Below are positions 12,057 to 21,859 of a stretch of 64,000 nt of DNA, piece after piece (position 1 is the stretch's first letter; the number at the start of each line of letters is the position of its first letter). Origin of the DNA: Sphaerolaimus hirsutus (Eukaryota > Nematoda > Chromadorea > Monhysterida > Sphaerolaimidae); assembly GCA_964036195.1 (NCBI GenBank), contig OZ038453.1:28710997-28774996 (forward strand), written 5' to 3'. The position numbers were made by a program, and so were the translations under genes. Below the pieces are notes generated by a model. The model made no database searches. It was not told the origin of the DNA and saw only the letters and a list, made by a program, of their open reading frames with translations.

Positions 12057-14047
12057 CTATGCATGGACTTGTTGAGTGTAGATGGTGTTTGTTGGATCTG
12101 AAAGATGTATGGAACATAACATATAACAACGCAAAAACATAGTGAATATCACATCTTGTGAAAAACACATATCGTGAAAATAACATATTGTGAAAATAAC
12201 ATACCAATTCGTAGAAAACTATCATTCACAAGTATTGTATAGAGTATACAGCCCCCCAAAGGTATGGGCTCAGCAAAGGTCATATTCAAAAATGCATCTC
12301 CAGTGTTCAGGGCTTCCCAGCTATTGCTGAAATGATTGAAAAACGGATGTAAAAAGTGCAAAAATGACCTTTTACACTTTGACACACCTTGTAACCTTGT
12401 CATTACATAAGCTTATACATACAAAAAATTGGCATGTTGTAAACTTGGCCATTGTCAACTCATTTTGCACAGCAGTCCAGTTTTCAATCATAGAATAACA
12501 TTCTCTGTAAATGTCAGAGCTTTTTGCTAGACTCCAATTGAAGCGCAACGGTCTATTTGGACATAGTCTTGACCCAATTTGGACCGATAAATCGGATACG
12601 TGCATTGGCAGATAATTGTGCCTTGGTTCATCTGTCGACTGGGGCTTGGCAGCATCCGTCTTACTCATACATATTATTAATCCTCGCGGTAGTCGACCCA
12701 CATGTAATAGAAAACAAAATTAAAAAATTTTAAAAAATTTTAAAAAATTTTTTAAAATTTTTTTTTTAAAAACCTGTGTTCCTAGGGCAATGGGAGGCGC
12801 GGCCCGAGCACCTTCAGTAAGGAAAATACGTGGGGGGGTTTCACAAGTGCATATGTGAAAGCATACAAACAGAAAAAGTGTAAAAATATGTTATTTTCAC
12901 TTTTGCTCTTTGTATACTTTCACACATTCATTTGTGAAACTGGCACCTGCCCGACGTTATATTGTCTGAAGGAATGATAGATTCCATGTGTCTTGACACG
13001 GTCAGCCAAAGCAACAGATAGTGATGTCACCTGAAAAACACAACATGTGAAAATAACATATAAAAAAGAAAAACACATAATCTGACATACCGGGTGAATT
13101 TTACGTACAGACAACTCAATACTGTCGAATTTGATTTTTAGTTTTCCAATGTATTCTTTTGGTAAGCTAAATGATTCAAACATTAAGCTGTCTGGCACAC
13201 GCTTAAGTACAATTGTTAATTGCATTGCAGAATGCCATGGTTTCGCCTGTTCTCCGAAATCCAATGCCAATCTTCCATAAAACTCTTGGGTTAAAAAAAC
13301 AGGCTCAGATCTTTTTCTGAAATATTCTGTTCCACCACTTTGAATGTGTGGTGCTTCTTCATCGCTGAGTTCGACCCAGCCACTTGCCGCCAATTGTGTA
13401 CGTCGATAAACGCCACTTGTTTGCAAAATTTTCTTTATATATGCCTTTTTACTGTAGTTGGACTCTCTGCACAACAGTAGTGAATTGTGGAATATTTCAA
13501 TTCCATCCCATATGCTTTCCAAGGGATTTGGCACATATGCAACTTGATCTTTTAGTGTCACAGGAGCTGTAGCATTAAATATGTTTCCGGCGGGATATTC
13601 TGCTTTTATCTCATGTCCATCGATTGTCACAACACGCATCACCAAGTGTAAATGCAACGATGAGAAATCTAATAGGCCCGTACTGGCGGCCACGGTTGTA
13701 AATACATCTTTAAGGTGGGTGGTTAATATATTGGAATGTGCTACAAGTATAAATCAAAATAAAGCATTATCTTGTCCTTACATGGTGATGTTTCATTACC
13801 ATCGCTGATAAGTAGAAGCTGTTCACGTTCACAATGACTTACATATGCTTGTGTTGGTGGCAAAGCATCTAAAAAAAGGGATATGTGTTTAACGGGTCAA
13901 CTGTCGTCGTCGTCATTGTCGTTTAACTACCACTATCGCATATAACATACCAGGTCTGAATTCTGGTGGACACGGTAATAAATGTGATCCACTGTCAAGT
14001 AGTTTTTTTCTTGGACTCAGTATACGTGCAGGGTGATTCGAAGCCAT
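12057..14047 (-). CDS. MCP: Double-jelly-roll major capsid protein (Polinton/adintovirus type), interrupted by a hairpin
   Basis: Structural protein expected to form the capsomers of an icosahedral shell. Coding segments on the minus strand are 13951-14047, 13782-13868, 13091-13740, 12941-13030, [hairpin 12831-12940], 12774-12830, 12388-12659, 12205-12326 and 12057-12097, about 470 codons. The first jelly roll ends with the family-typical pattern LKIKFDSIELSVRKIHP. The second holds a DLSVQIGSRLCPNRPLRF strand region, then SWEALNTGDAFLNMTF followed by a hydrophobic strand, and closes with a short FLRI segment and a final exon, as in Polinton MCPs. Most introns are GT-AG. The acceptor at 12660 is my least certain border. 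The break at 12831-12940 lies in the conserved strand joining the two jelly rolls, shifts the frame and brings in a stop, and has no GT-AG border. The gene is therefore either inactivated or needs non-canonical splicing. Confidence 0.82.
12831..12940 (-). repeat. 110-bp hairpin inside the capsid gene, flanked by a CCA direct repeat
   Basis: The arms 12839-12881 and 12898-12940 are inverted repeats matching at about 37 of 43 positions. The outer ends are GTTTCACAA and TTGTGAAAC, followed by a C run. On the coding strand CCA precedes the hairpin and CCA also ends it, a 3-bp direct repeat. There is no AG acceptor near the downstream border. 110 is not a multiple of three. The loop contains ATGTTATTTTCAC, a word also found inside nearby ordinary introns. 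Confidence 0.85.
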
Positions 14048-14263
14048 GACGTAAACTTGATACATATATTATGTACATGATACATAAAATCGTCCTTGTA
14101 CAATTACATTAGTATGATGTATTGTACATTCATGTGCAAAAAATGTACACGTGACTACAAGTATTCAATGATCGATTGGGGGGTCTTTATCGCTTTATTA
14201 TTATTATTGCATATCGAAAAATAACATGATAATTATTGGTCAAATAACAATTTAGAGTAATCA

Positions 14264-14824
14264 CTATAGCCACTCTGTGGATACCGCAATTCCAGCCGTG
14301 GAACTGTTCGATTTTGCACTTGTACCACTATTACTCGGCGGCTGTACAAACTGAACACTTTCTTGTGCTTTTTCACTTTTTGTTGCTTTTTTCTTTCCTT
14401 TCCCACCTATGATTGGAGCAGCTGCGTTTTCTAATGGTGGTTTTTGTGAGTGCAAATCACCCTGTGCTGCTGCAGGTTCACCGGTTGCGTGTGCAAACTG
14501 TTCTTGTTGCTGTTGTAGGTTCACATCGGATGTGTCCTGTACGCTTGGTGTTACCAACTTTTGTGATGATAGTTCCGACAGCATTGCAGAGGACCATTTA
14601 TCTCTGTTTGTGGCTTCCAAATCGCCCATGTTTTGATCAAACTGTTGTGACCAATATTGCTTTGTAAATATTTCATCAGGTACATTGGCCATGTTGTCAT
14701 ACCAATGTGTGCCACGAGGTGCAAACTGTAAATAAGAGCTGCAGCTGGTTGTTTGCTGTCGTGCTGTAGATAGAAAATTTGACGTAGATCGATATAATGG
14801 CTTCGAACGTGATTGATTCACCAT
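14264..14824 (-). CDS. Unknown small protein of the viral block (186 aa)
   Basis: Single open frame with ATG at 14824, lying between the capsid gene (14047) and the penton candidate (stop at 14937), same strand. The N-terminal half has a possible folded part with W and Y (GTHWYDNMANVPDEIF). The C-terminal half is low complexity, rich in Q, S, A and K, with a basic GGKGKKKATKSEK patch. I cannot assign a function; a minor virion or DNA-condensing protein is only a guess from size, position and composition. The gap to the next gene upstream is about 110 bp and contains TTTATT near 14884, a possible polyA signal for that gene. Confidence 0.6.
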   Translation of the reverse strand: MVNQSRSKPLYRSTSNFLSTARQQTTSCSSYLQFAPRGTHWYDNMANVPDEIFTKQYWSQQFDQNMGDLEATNRDKWSSAMLSELSSQKLVTPSVQDTSDVNLQQQQEQFAHATGEPAAAQGDLHSQKPPLENAAAPIIGGKGKKKATKSEKAQESVQFVQPPSNSGTSAKSNSSTAGIAVSTEWL

Positions 14825-14936
14825 TTTGATTTCACTCGTAACAATAATGTAGTAGAAATATACGCTGAATGAAGATTGTGTTGTTTATTAGCTCACCACC
14901 ACCACCACAAGAAACATGAAAAAACATCATATATTA

Positions 14937-17538
14937 TCAAATCCAATCCGCATCGACTGTGCCCTCTGCGTTTGAATTTGTAAGCGCACATTTTGCAAAC
15001 ACAAGTCCATTGGCACGAGTTGGTTTTCCCCAGTGATTATAAAGGATTAGTTTCAATCCTTTCTCACATCCACTTGTCGGTGTCTGTGTGTGTGTGTGTG
15101 CGTGTACAAGTGAAAGGGGGCATTATAATTAGCATGCTAATGACAAACACATGTGACAAAGCACCTGTTTCAACTGTACAAAGTGTGGAGATCGTGGTTC
15201 ATAAGCATAGTTGCGACGTGAAGATGCCCACGATCCACTGTCGGGTGAGTGTAGTGCTGCTTTCCATGTGAACACAGCCAAAAGTGGCTTTTCTTCTGAC
15301 TGAAACACAGTGCACATTGGTTCCACACTATCGCATCTAACTTGTACTTGTCGTCGTAAATCAAGCTGATGGGGGACCGTTGCATATGTACGTTTTCGGT
15401 TTTTCATGTGGCCATACTGAACATTACTCGTGTCTTGCCAGTCAATTTGGTTTGCTTGTGTGTTCGATACACTGACAAAACCCAACTCGAGTGCCAGCTG
15501 CTCGCTAATATACATTCGTGTCACAAGATTAGTGTCGGGGTTTCTTATTGCAAAGCGACGTATGCCAATATGTGATGGTGTTTCAGAGTTGGACTCGAAC
15601 GACAATGTGTTTCTGCGTGCTGCATCTCCATTCAATAGCGAGTTTTCATCTTCAAGTAGCAGAGAAGCCACAAAAACACTCGCATCATCCATAGACATTT
15701 GATGATGCAATGTCAACGTTTCCTTCAATCGTTTGGCTATCCAATAGTGCAATGTTGATGTGGCCATACTAGATGCCCATGCACTTGGCATTCTATATCC
15801 ATTGCGAGTAATAATTTCCATGACCATGAAAACACCCTTGTTAATTTTCTCTTCATCGTTAATAAGTAGCTTATTATCCTTTTGGGTCTGTTTTGTTGTT
15901 GTCGTTGGTGGCTTTTGTGCTGTCTGCCTTTTTAAGCGCAGTCTACGTCCACGTCGAACAGCAGATATTTCATCCTTGGTCAGTGGTTGGTGCACTTCCT
16001 GTGTGGTGTATACATCAATAAAGCAGTAGCAACTATAAAAAGTAAACAACAACAACAACTCACACTATCATCATCATTGTAGTCTTCGTTGTCACTATCT
16101 ATCGCAGGGAAGCCATCGTCAACATTGTTTTTCCACTGATCGTCATCATCATCAGAATCTGTTAGCATCTCTGTTGCACGATCCGTATCATCATAACCAT
16201 CTTCATTCCAACCCATTATTGACGACATTATGTCATTGACAATTCGATTCTCAATGTTGTTGTCATTGGAATCATCAGCTATGATAATGTTGTCCCCACC
16301 GACACTTTTTGTACGCCCCCCGTTCCCGACGTTCCCGCTGCTTCCATTGAGGGTGCCTTTTGTGTTGGTTTCGCCGCCGCCGCCGTTGTCGACGGTGTCT
16401 TGGTGGCGGTCTTCGTCATCGCTGCTGGTTTTGCTACTAACTGACCGCTCCTTAATCGGGGATATTTCCATGTCGTGAACTGTGCCAACTTCGACGAACT
16501 TCCTAGGGCTTCGTTCCTCAGCGGGCATATCCGACGATTCAATCGGCCCGCGCCCGCCGTCAATGCCAGTCTTTTTTTCACCTTTTCTGCCTTGTTGCTG
16601 CTGCTGCTGCCTCTTGTCGATGCTATCGACATTATGTTCATTGGTGTTGGTTGAATCAGAAGGTTTGGGTTTGATGTGTCCAGACTGCTGCTCGACTTTG
16701 GCATGAACGGGGGGTGTCGTACCGCCCCCTTGGTGTGGTGTAGCTCCATCACCCCAAGGTTTTTTTGGATTGCCTTCCCCAGTATGTTTTGTTGACCTTT
16801 TTTGGTTTTGCTCTTTGAGTAGTTGTTCGTCCGCGGCAGCTTTTTTGCTCGCCCCATCATGAAGCCAACGGAAAAAACCTGGTTCCAGCCGACTTAAAAG
16901 TGCAGCAGTCGACTCATCCAATTCCCTCAGTTTCCCTCCACCAAGTCTTCCAGCGTTTTCTTCGGGATTAGCACGCAGAATCGAATTTAGCTCACGCTCA
17001 ACAACCTTAGCCCAATCTTCAAAACTGTTGCTTGGAAATGTCAATGCACTGGTAATGTCAATCTGGCACCACAACAAAGTGCCACCACAATCTACCACAA
17101 TAAAATCTGGGATTGTGTCCTTCCCTTCAAAAATCGGATATCCCCAAAGCTCCAAATCGATCAGACTTATGTGGTCTGCACGATTTTGCAAATCTGCACA
17201 ACGTGTAAACGTCTCCTCGAGCACAATTGTACTTCCCTCGTCGACAGGACACAATGACGGCGCTGAAAAACGACAGCAGCGATGAATATATTGCCACAAC
17301 ATGTAAACTCATACCGTACTACTGCTGCTGCTGAAAAATCATCATAAATACCGATGTTATTCTGCAATATGCCACTGCTGCCAATAGGTACTACAGTGTT
17401 TGACGATGGTCCCACTGCAGTCGCTGCCACAGCCGCCGTCGGTAATAAATTACGAGATGAAAAATTGGAAAAGAAGCCGTGTGAGCTTGTTTTCTCGTTC
17501 CACTGCCGATCAGAACTAAGATATACAATTTGTCGCAT
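14937..17538 (-). CDS. Penton/minor capsid protein candidate with a long acidic linker
   Basis: Exons are 17352-17538, 16064-17262, 15165-15998 and 14937-15083, GT-AG with matching phases, about 790 residues. The N-terminus (RQIVYLSSDRQWNEKTS) resembles the start of Polinton/adenovirus-like penton or minor capsid proteins, which begin with a short strand of the form xYLxS. The C-terminal half has an LALELGF element, a basic stretch (RRGRRLRLKR), and a final strand pair (LKLILYNHWGKPT ... GLVFAKCAL) like the last strands of this single-jelly-roll family. Between the ends lies about 250 residues of low-complexity Q/G/S and strongly acidic sequence, absent from typical family members as I know them. 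The assignment rests on pattern and on position next to the capsid gene, not on a catalytic motif. The donor at 17351 was chosen because it alone keeps frame with the next exon. Confidence 0.62.
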
Positions 17539-17708
17539 TCTTGTAAAGACAAAGTTGTTTATTATTATTGTTTAATGACTGCAAATAGTAGAAGTTAAAA
17601 GACGACAAAAAAATAACAATAAAAAGTGAATGAATGGGGAAAACAGTGCATTATGAATGACATAATCTGTCTTAAATACTACTACTACTACAACTACAAC
17701 TAGTGACA

Positions 17709-19989
17709 TCACACTTTACTGTCACCATGGCGTTTTTCCTTTAAACGTGCACTAAATCGACGACGACCTTGCTCATCAGACTTTCTTGTTTTCCGGCCAT
17801 GATCATCTCCACTCCTCATTCCAGTACCATGCCCCATCTGTGTCGATTTCCTAGCATTCTTGGCATTGGGAGGGGGTGGGGCCGCAGACCGGCGACGTTT
17901 GGTTCTCCGCCGTCCCCCCCGCCCAGTAGCGTGGTCTCGGTGGCGTCCTCGAGTTGTTGGTGGTGTTGCCGCGGCGCCGAAGGCTCCGCGGAGGGGGGGC
18001 GCGCGCTCATATGAGGAAGTGCTGACTTTTGCTCCATATTCATCGCTATGTTGTCCTGCGACGACTCTGTGACGACGATCCTGTAGTAGTAGTAATCATT
18101 GGTTTGGGGGGGACAGCTCAAAAAATTTATATAGCAGTATCACACTAAAAACATACATGTTGCTCTTGCCGCTGCTGTCTTTTTTCCTCTTGTCGTTTAC
18201 TTTTTCGTAACGGTATGGCCTGCTGCTGCCCAAGGTGTTTTTGTTTCGATGACCTCCGTTTTTGTCCTTGCTGCTGCTGCTCTGTTGCTGCTGCGGTTTT
18301 GGGTTCTGTGACTGCTGTTGCTGTTGGCGAGCTAGCGACAATGGCTGGCGATGTCGTCGATATCTCCCCAAAATCGGCGAGTCCATCGGTAATTCCATTG
18401 GTACGGTGAGATTTGGTATCAGAGGCGGCGGACTTTCGTATGGGTAATAGTGGTGTTCGATGTTGTTGTTTCGATGATTGTTGTTGTGGTTGCTGTGAGC
18501 GTTGCTGTCTCTTGCGGATTTCTTCCAATGATAGCAATGCTGGTAGTCCACGATTGTTGTAATCAGCCATTTCTGAACCATTAGCATTAGAACCAGAGCG
18601 GCCACCGCGGTAATTAGTACCACTGTTGTTATTATTAGAACTGTCACTACGACTATTGGTGTTGTCATCGTCATTTTTTCGACTACCACGATTTCCAATG
18701 ATGGTCGTGGTTGTAACGGTGCCACGATCACGGTTTCTACCGGATTGGGCTGTTGTAGTAATATCGTCAAAAGCAAGTAACCTTGCAGAATGGGGGGGTT
18801 TAGTTTCGTCAGGTTGATTTGCGGCAATTAATTCTTGTCGATAGAAGCGTCCTTTTAAAGGTGCCAATTTTTCATCCTGTGGATCCAAGACAAAATATGT
18901 ATCTGGTCTATCAGACTGAACAAATCTACGGCCTAATGGGAACGCTTCGCGTGTGTATCTTTCACGTGCAACCAGTTTTATAGGATTTCCATGTGCGGGC
19001 GGCGGCCTTGAGAGGCGGACCCAGCCAGTCAGTGAAGATAGTTTTTCATGCGCAGCATCCGCTGCCTCACGACTGGTTCCACTATATACGGTATTTGGCT
19101 GTGCGCGTCTCCGGCTATGTCGCAATTGTCGCGCAACCAACAGTGCATGTGCATTTGCACTTTGTGGCTGTGATAAATCAACAGGTGCTGCTCCAAATAA
19201 TGCCCTTGTTTGTGTGGTATTCATTTGTTTTTCAATTGCCGGCAAAATGTTTATCCATCGTCGATGTTTACCTTCAGGATTATGTTGTTCAACCAGTGTC
19301 ATAAAGTACATTTCAATACGCTTGCGAATGTTTCGAATAAATGAATCCAGTTTCGGCAACCGTGTCACGTCCTCGGCAGCAGGTGCAAACGTACACTTTA
19401 TCTGTTATTATTGTTGTTGTTGTTCTTGTAAAGATACAGTAAAAAACACAATATTTTAAAAACAACCAACACCATATAATGCCTTTTGAAAGTGTATAGA
19501 CATGAAACATCGATCAAAGTCGGAACGTAAACGCATGGGTGCACGTCCATTGTTACGTTTCATAATGTGCTTGAATGCATCTGTTACTTCTACTCCAGTC
19601 TTTTGTTTCAATGGTTCCATCCAAACTTCATTTGTAAAGTCGTCACAGCACACCAGTATATATCGATAATTGTCATTTGCATGCATGTCGCGTTCTGGCA
19701 TTACCATTAAATCAACTGACCAAAAACGATCTGGCCCACTCACCTACAAAAGTACAACAACAATAATCTGATGCAATTGTTACCAGTAGTAGTCAACCAC
19801 AACAATAGCATAAAAATAACATACCAGTATAGGTAATCGTTCAAAACCACGCCTCCATGATGGATGTCCTTTTAAATAATATGCAGGTTCATTCAATAGT
19901 ACATGTTTTCTCCATTCATCACTAGGTAGATTATATTGTGTACGTAACCATTTCGAACCACCAAGATTTTGAGTATATTGTTTATGCAT
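17709..19989 (-). CDS. INT: Retroviral-type integrase of a Polinton (four exons)
   Basis: Inserts element DNA into the host genome by strand transfer. Exons are 19825-19989, 19471-19743, 18158-19401 and 17709-18080, about 685 residues, longer than usual. Exon 1 has the Polinton pre-core pattern (LGGSKWLRTQYNL ... AYYLKGHPSWRRGFERLP). Exon 2 opens with WSVDLMVMP (first catalytic Asp), then YILVCCDDFTNEVWMEPL and LRSDFDRCF (second Asp). The third acidic position falls in PKLDSFIRNIRKRI of exon 3, where family members have a Glu, so a Glu-to-Asp change or an alignment shift is possible. A chromo-like tail follows (YFVLDPQDEKLAPLKGRFYRQEL). After that come about 200 residues of Q/R/N/T low complexity and a basic last exon (RGGRRRTKRRR), possibly a nuclear localisation signal. 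The exon 2 donor is GTTGGT. The upstream gene stops only 23 bp before this ATG. Confidence 0.92.
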
Positions 19990-20012
19990 TATAAATATAA
20001 TAGTGAAAACTA

Positions 20013-21248
20013 CTATCTCTTTGTTATTTCACTCCACTGTTTAGGTACTTGTTGTCGAGGTACTTTTCTACCTCTTGGCACCTTTCGCGCTTCTTCTTCA
20101 TCGTCGTCGTCCTCGTCTGAAACAGCCTGTTCTTGTAGTGCTGTTGCAGCAGCAATAGCAGCCGGTCGCTTAATAACGTCCCTTTTAGCTGGTGGCTCTG
20201 GACGTGTACTGGCACTAGCTCCACGTGAAGTACTTCCACGAGGACGTCCACGGCCACGAGTAACACCACCACCACCACGAGTAGCACCTTTGAGAATTTC
20301 TCTAGAAGGTGGTCCTTTTGGTGTAATACTTTGTCTTGATGACTCCTGCTGATCGCCGACGCCGCCACTAGCTCGTTTTGGTTCCTCTAATGGCGTTCCA
20401 AATTCTGTAGGTGCGCTTTTAAAATCCTCCTCATTATCATCATCGTCCTGATCAGTATCGTCTTCTATTATAACACTGTCATCATCAGCAGCATCATCGG
20501 TTTCAATCTTTTCCATTTCAAGGTTTCCATCATAATCTTCACCATCACTATATTCAGCTCTATCCGTCTCCCGTTTTGTTGGCCCCCCACCTTGAGGTGT
20601 TTGTTGAACCTCTGTTTGTATTTTAGCAGTAATATCTCCACTTTTCTGCCTATGCTCCTGTTTCTCATAGCTATCCATGACCTTATTGTAGAAATAGCTT
20701 GAGCCTTGGGGCGGCTCAGAACTCGTACCTGGTTCAGGTCCAACGATTCCATGATGTAGATAATCAAAAACATCAGCTCCCGGTTGCTCTTCACCAGGTA
20801 TTTTCAAGCGTCCCAATGGATCCAAAATGTCTGATGCAATCGGCTCCAATCCTTTAAGCACCTTATCAACCTTTGGTCGATGTTCTGGTGCAAAACTTGC
20901 ACGTATCAATGACGCAGAATATGGCAACGGCACGGCACTTTTAGAGTATGGTACCGGTGCACCCTTACTTTTATGTATTATATTCTGTTGTAGTTTGTGT
21001 GCTTCCTCTAGAACAGCCTCTGGTGGTATTGCAGGGATCTTGGAATCTACCACACCACGCAATTCCTTCAAGTGTTGTCCTCGTACTTTGCGTGCAGCAC
21101 CATGTAAGAAGTTCGATAGTCGTTCATTATCGTCCACGGTTTGTGCATATAGATTAGAGTCATTGGCTCCAACAATCCTTGCTTTCTTTATTGGATCTTC
21201 CGCAACTCCATGTCTATGACCTTTCTGCTTAAATTCAAGCCAAGCCAT
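20013..21248 (-). CDS. Unknown acidic protein with AT-hook-like GRGRPRG motif
   Basis: Single open frame; I take the ATG at 21248 (MAWLEFKQKG), although the frame is open to 21302. About 411 residues. The N-terminal half looks folded and carries a distinctive block (APVPYSKSAVPLPYSASL, then HRPKVDKVLKGL and DPLGRLKIPGEEQPGAD). The second half is strongly acidic (DDDDNEEDF and DEDDDDEEEAR), with RGRGRPRGSTSRGAS, an AT-hook-like DNA-bin ding motif, and basic clusters. Position in the viral block and composition suggest a DNA-associated structural or core protein, but I recognise no family. It ends 23 bp before the integrase start, so transcripts must overlap or be shared. Confidence 0.65.
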   Translation of the reverse strand: MAWLEFKQKGHRHGVAEDPIKKARIVGANDSNLYAQTVDDNERLSNFLHGAARKVRGQHLKELRGVVDSKIPAIPPEAVLEEAHKLQQNIIHKSKGAPVPYSKSAVPLPYSASLIRASFAPEHRPKVDKVLKGLEPIASDILDPLGRLKIPGEEQPGADVFDYLHHGIVGPEPGTSSEPPQGSSYFYNKVMDSYEKQEHRQKSGDITAKIQTEVQQTPQGGGPTKRETDRAEYSDGEDYDGNLEMEKIETDDAADDDSVIIEDDTDQDDDDNEEDFKSAPTEFGTPLEEPKRASGGVGDQQESSRQSITPKGPPSREILKGATRGGGGVTRGRGRPRGSTSRGASASTRPEPPAKRDVIKRPAAIAAATALQEQAVSDEDDDDEEEARKVPRGRKVPRQQVPKQWSEITKR

Positions 21249-21394
21249 AATAACAACAACAATTATAGTTTCTTGTTTAGCTTTAGTATACAATAGTAGC
21301 AAACAGCAGATTGTTGTACATGTATTTATTTATTTGACAATAATAATAATAATAATAGTGTTGAGACAGTAGAAATAAGCGACTGAAATGGTAA

Positions 21395-21859
21395 TCACTT
21401 TTTGGCAGAACGGTTTGGGGGAGAAAAATGAGACAGGAAAAAGTTTAGTAGAATATTGAGTGCATGCCCATTGCACAACATTAAAAGGGCACGTCTAAGA
21501 GAGTTTTCTTGCATATTACCAGATAAAACCGTCATAAACTTACGCTTGTACCGTTTTAACAAGCGCTTACGTTTTTTGTTCACATTTATCACACCAGACA
21601 TTAGGTTTGCAATGACATCCTGTAGACATCGAAGCGCATCTTCAGAAACTGAATTTATAATGTTGCGACGTTCCTTGGGTGAAGATACCTTTGCCAATTT
21701 CTCCAAGGTTAACCAATTCCGCACAAGTCGACTTGTCGTTTTTCTACGTTTAATCACACTTCCTTGGCTATGCTGTGCCACCACCGCCGGCTGCTTGTTT
21801 TGCAGCTCCGAAAGCTGTTGTTGTGTATGGGGGTTGGGATTGGAAGGTCCATCGCTCAT
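21395..21859 (-). CDS. Small basic Polinton-type protein (154 aa), overlaps the ATPase 3' end
   Basis: Open frame from ATG at 21859. The core pattern (RLVRNWLTLEKLAKVSSPKE, then INSVSEDALRCLQDVIANLM, then NKKRKRLLKRYKRKF) matches a short conserved protein often encoded by Polintons and similar elements. There, a helical SPKxR...L...V segment is followed by a K/R-rich stretch and a C-terminal hydrophobic patch. Its function is not established; a small virion or core protein is my inference. Its first 92 bp overlap the last codons of the ATPase gene in another frame. A TTTATT run near 21320 may serve for polyadenylation. Confidence 0.6.
   Translation of the reverse strand: MSDGPSNPNPHTQQQLSELQNKQPAVVAQHSQGSVIKRRKTTSRLVRNWLTLEKLAKVSSPKERRNIINSVSEDALRCLQDVIANLMSGVINVNKKRKRLLKRYKRKFMTVLSGNMQENSLRRALLMLCNGHALNILLNFFLSHFSPPNRSAKK

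Noticed and set aside
16279..16860. 193-codon minus-strand frame in another phase of the penton exon
   Set aside because: Shadow of the low-complexity segment; it does not connect to either splice border.
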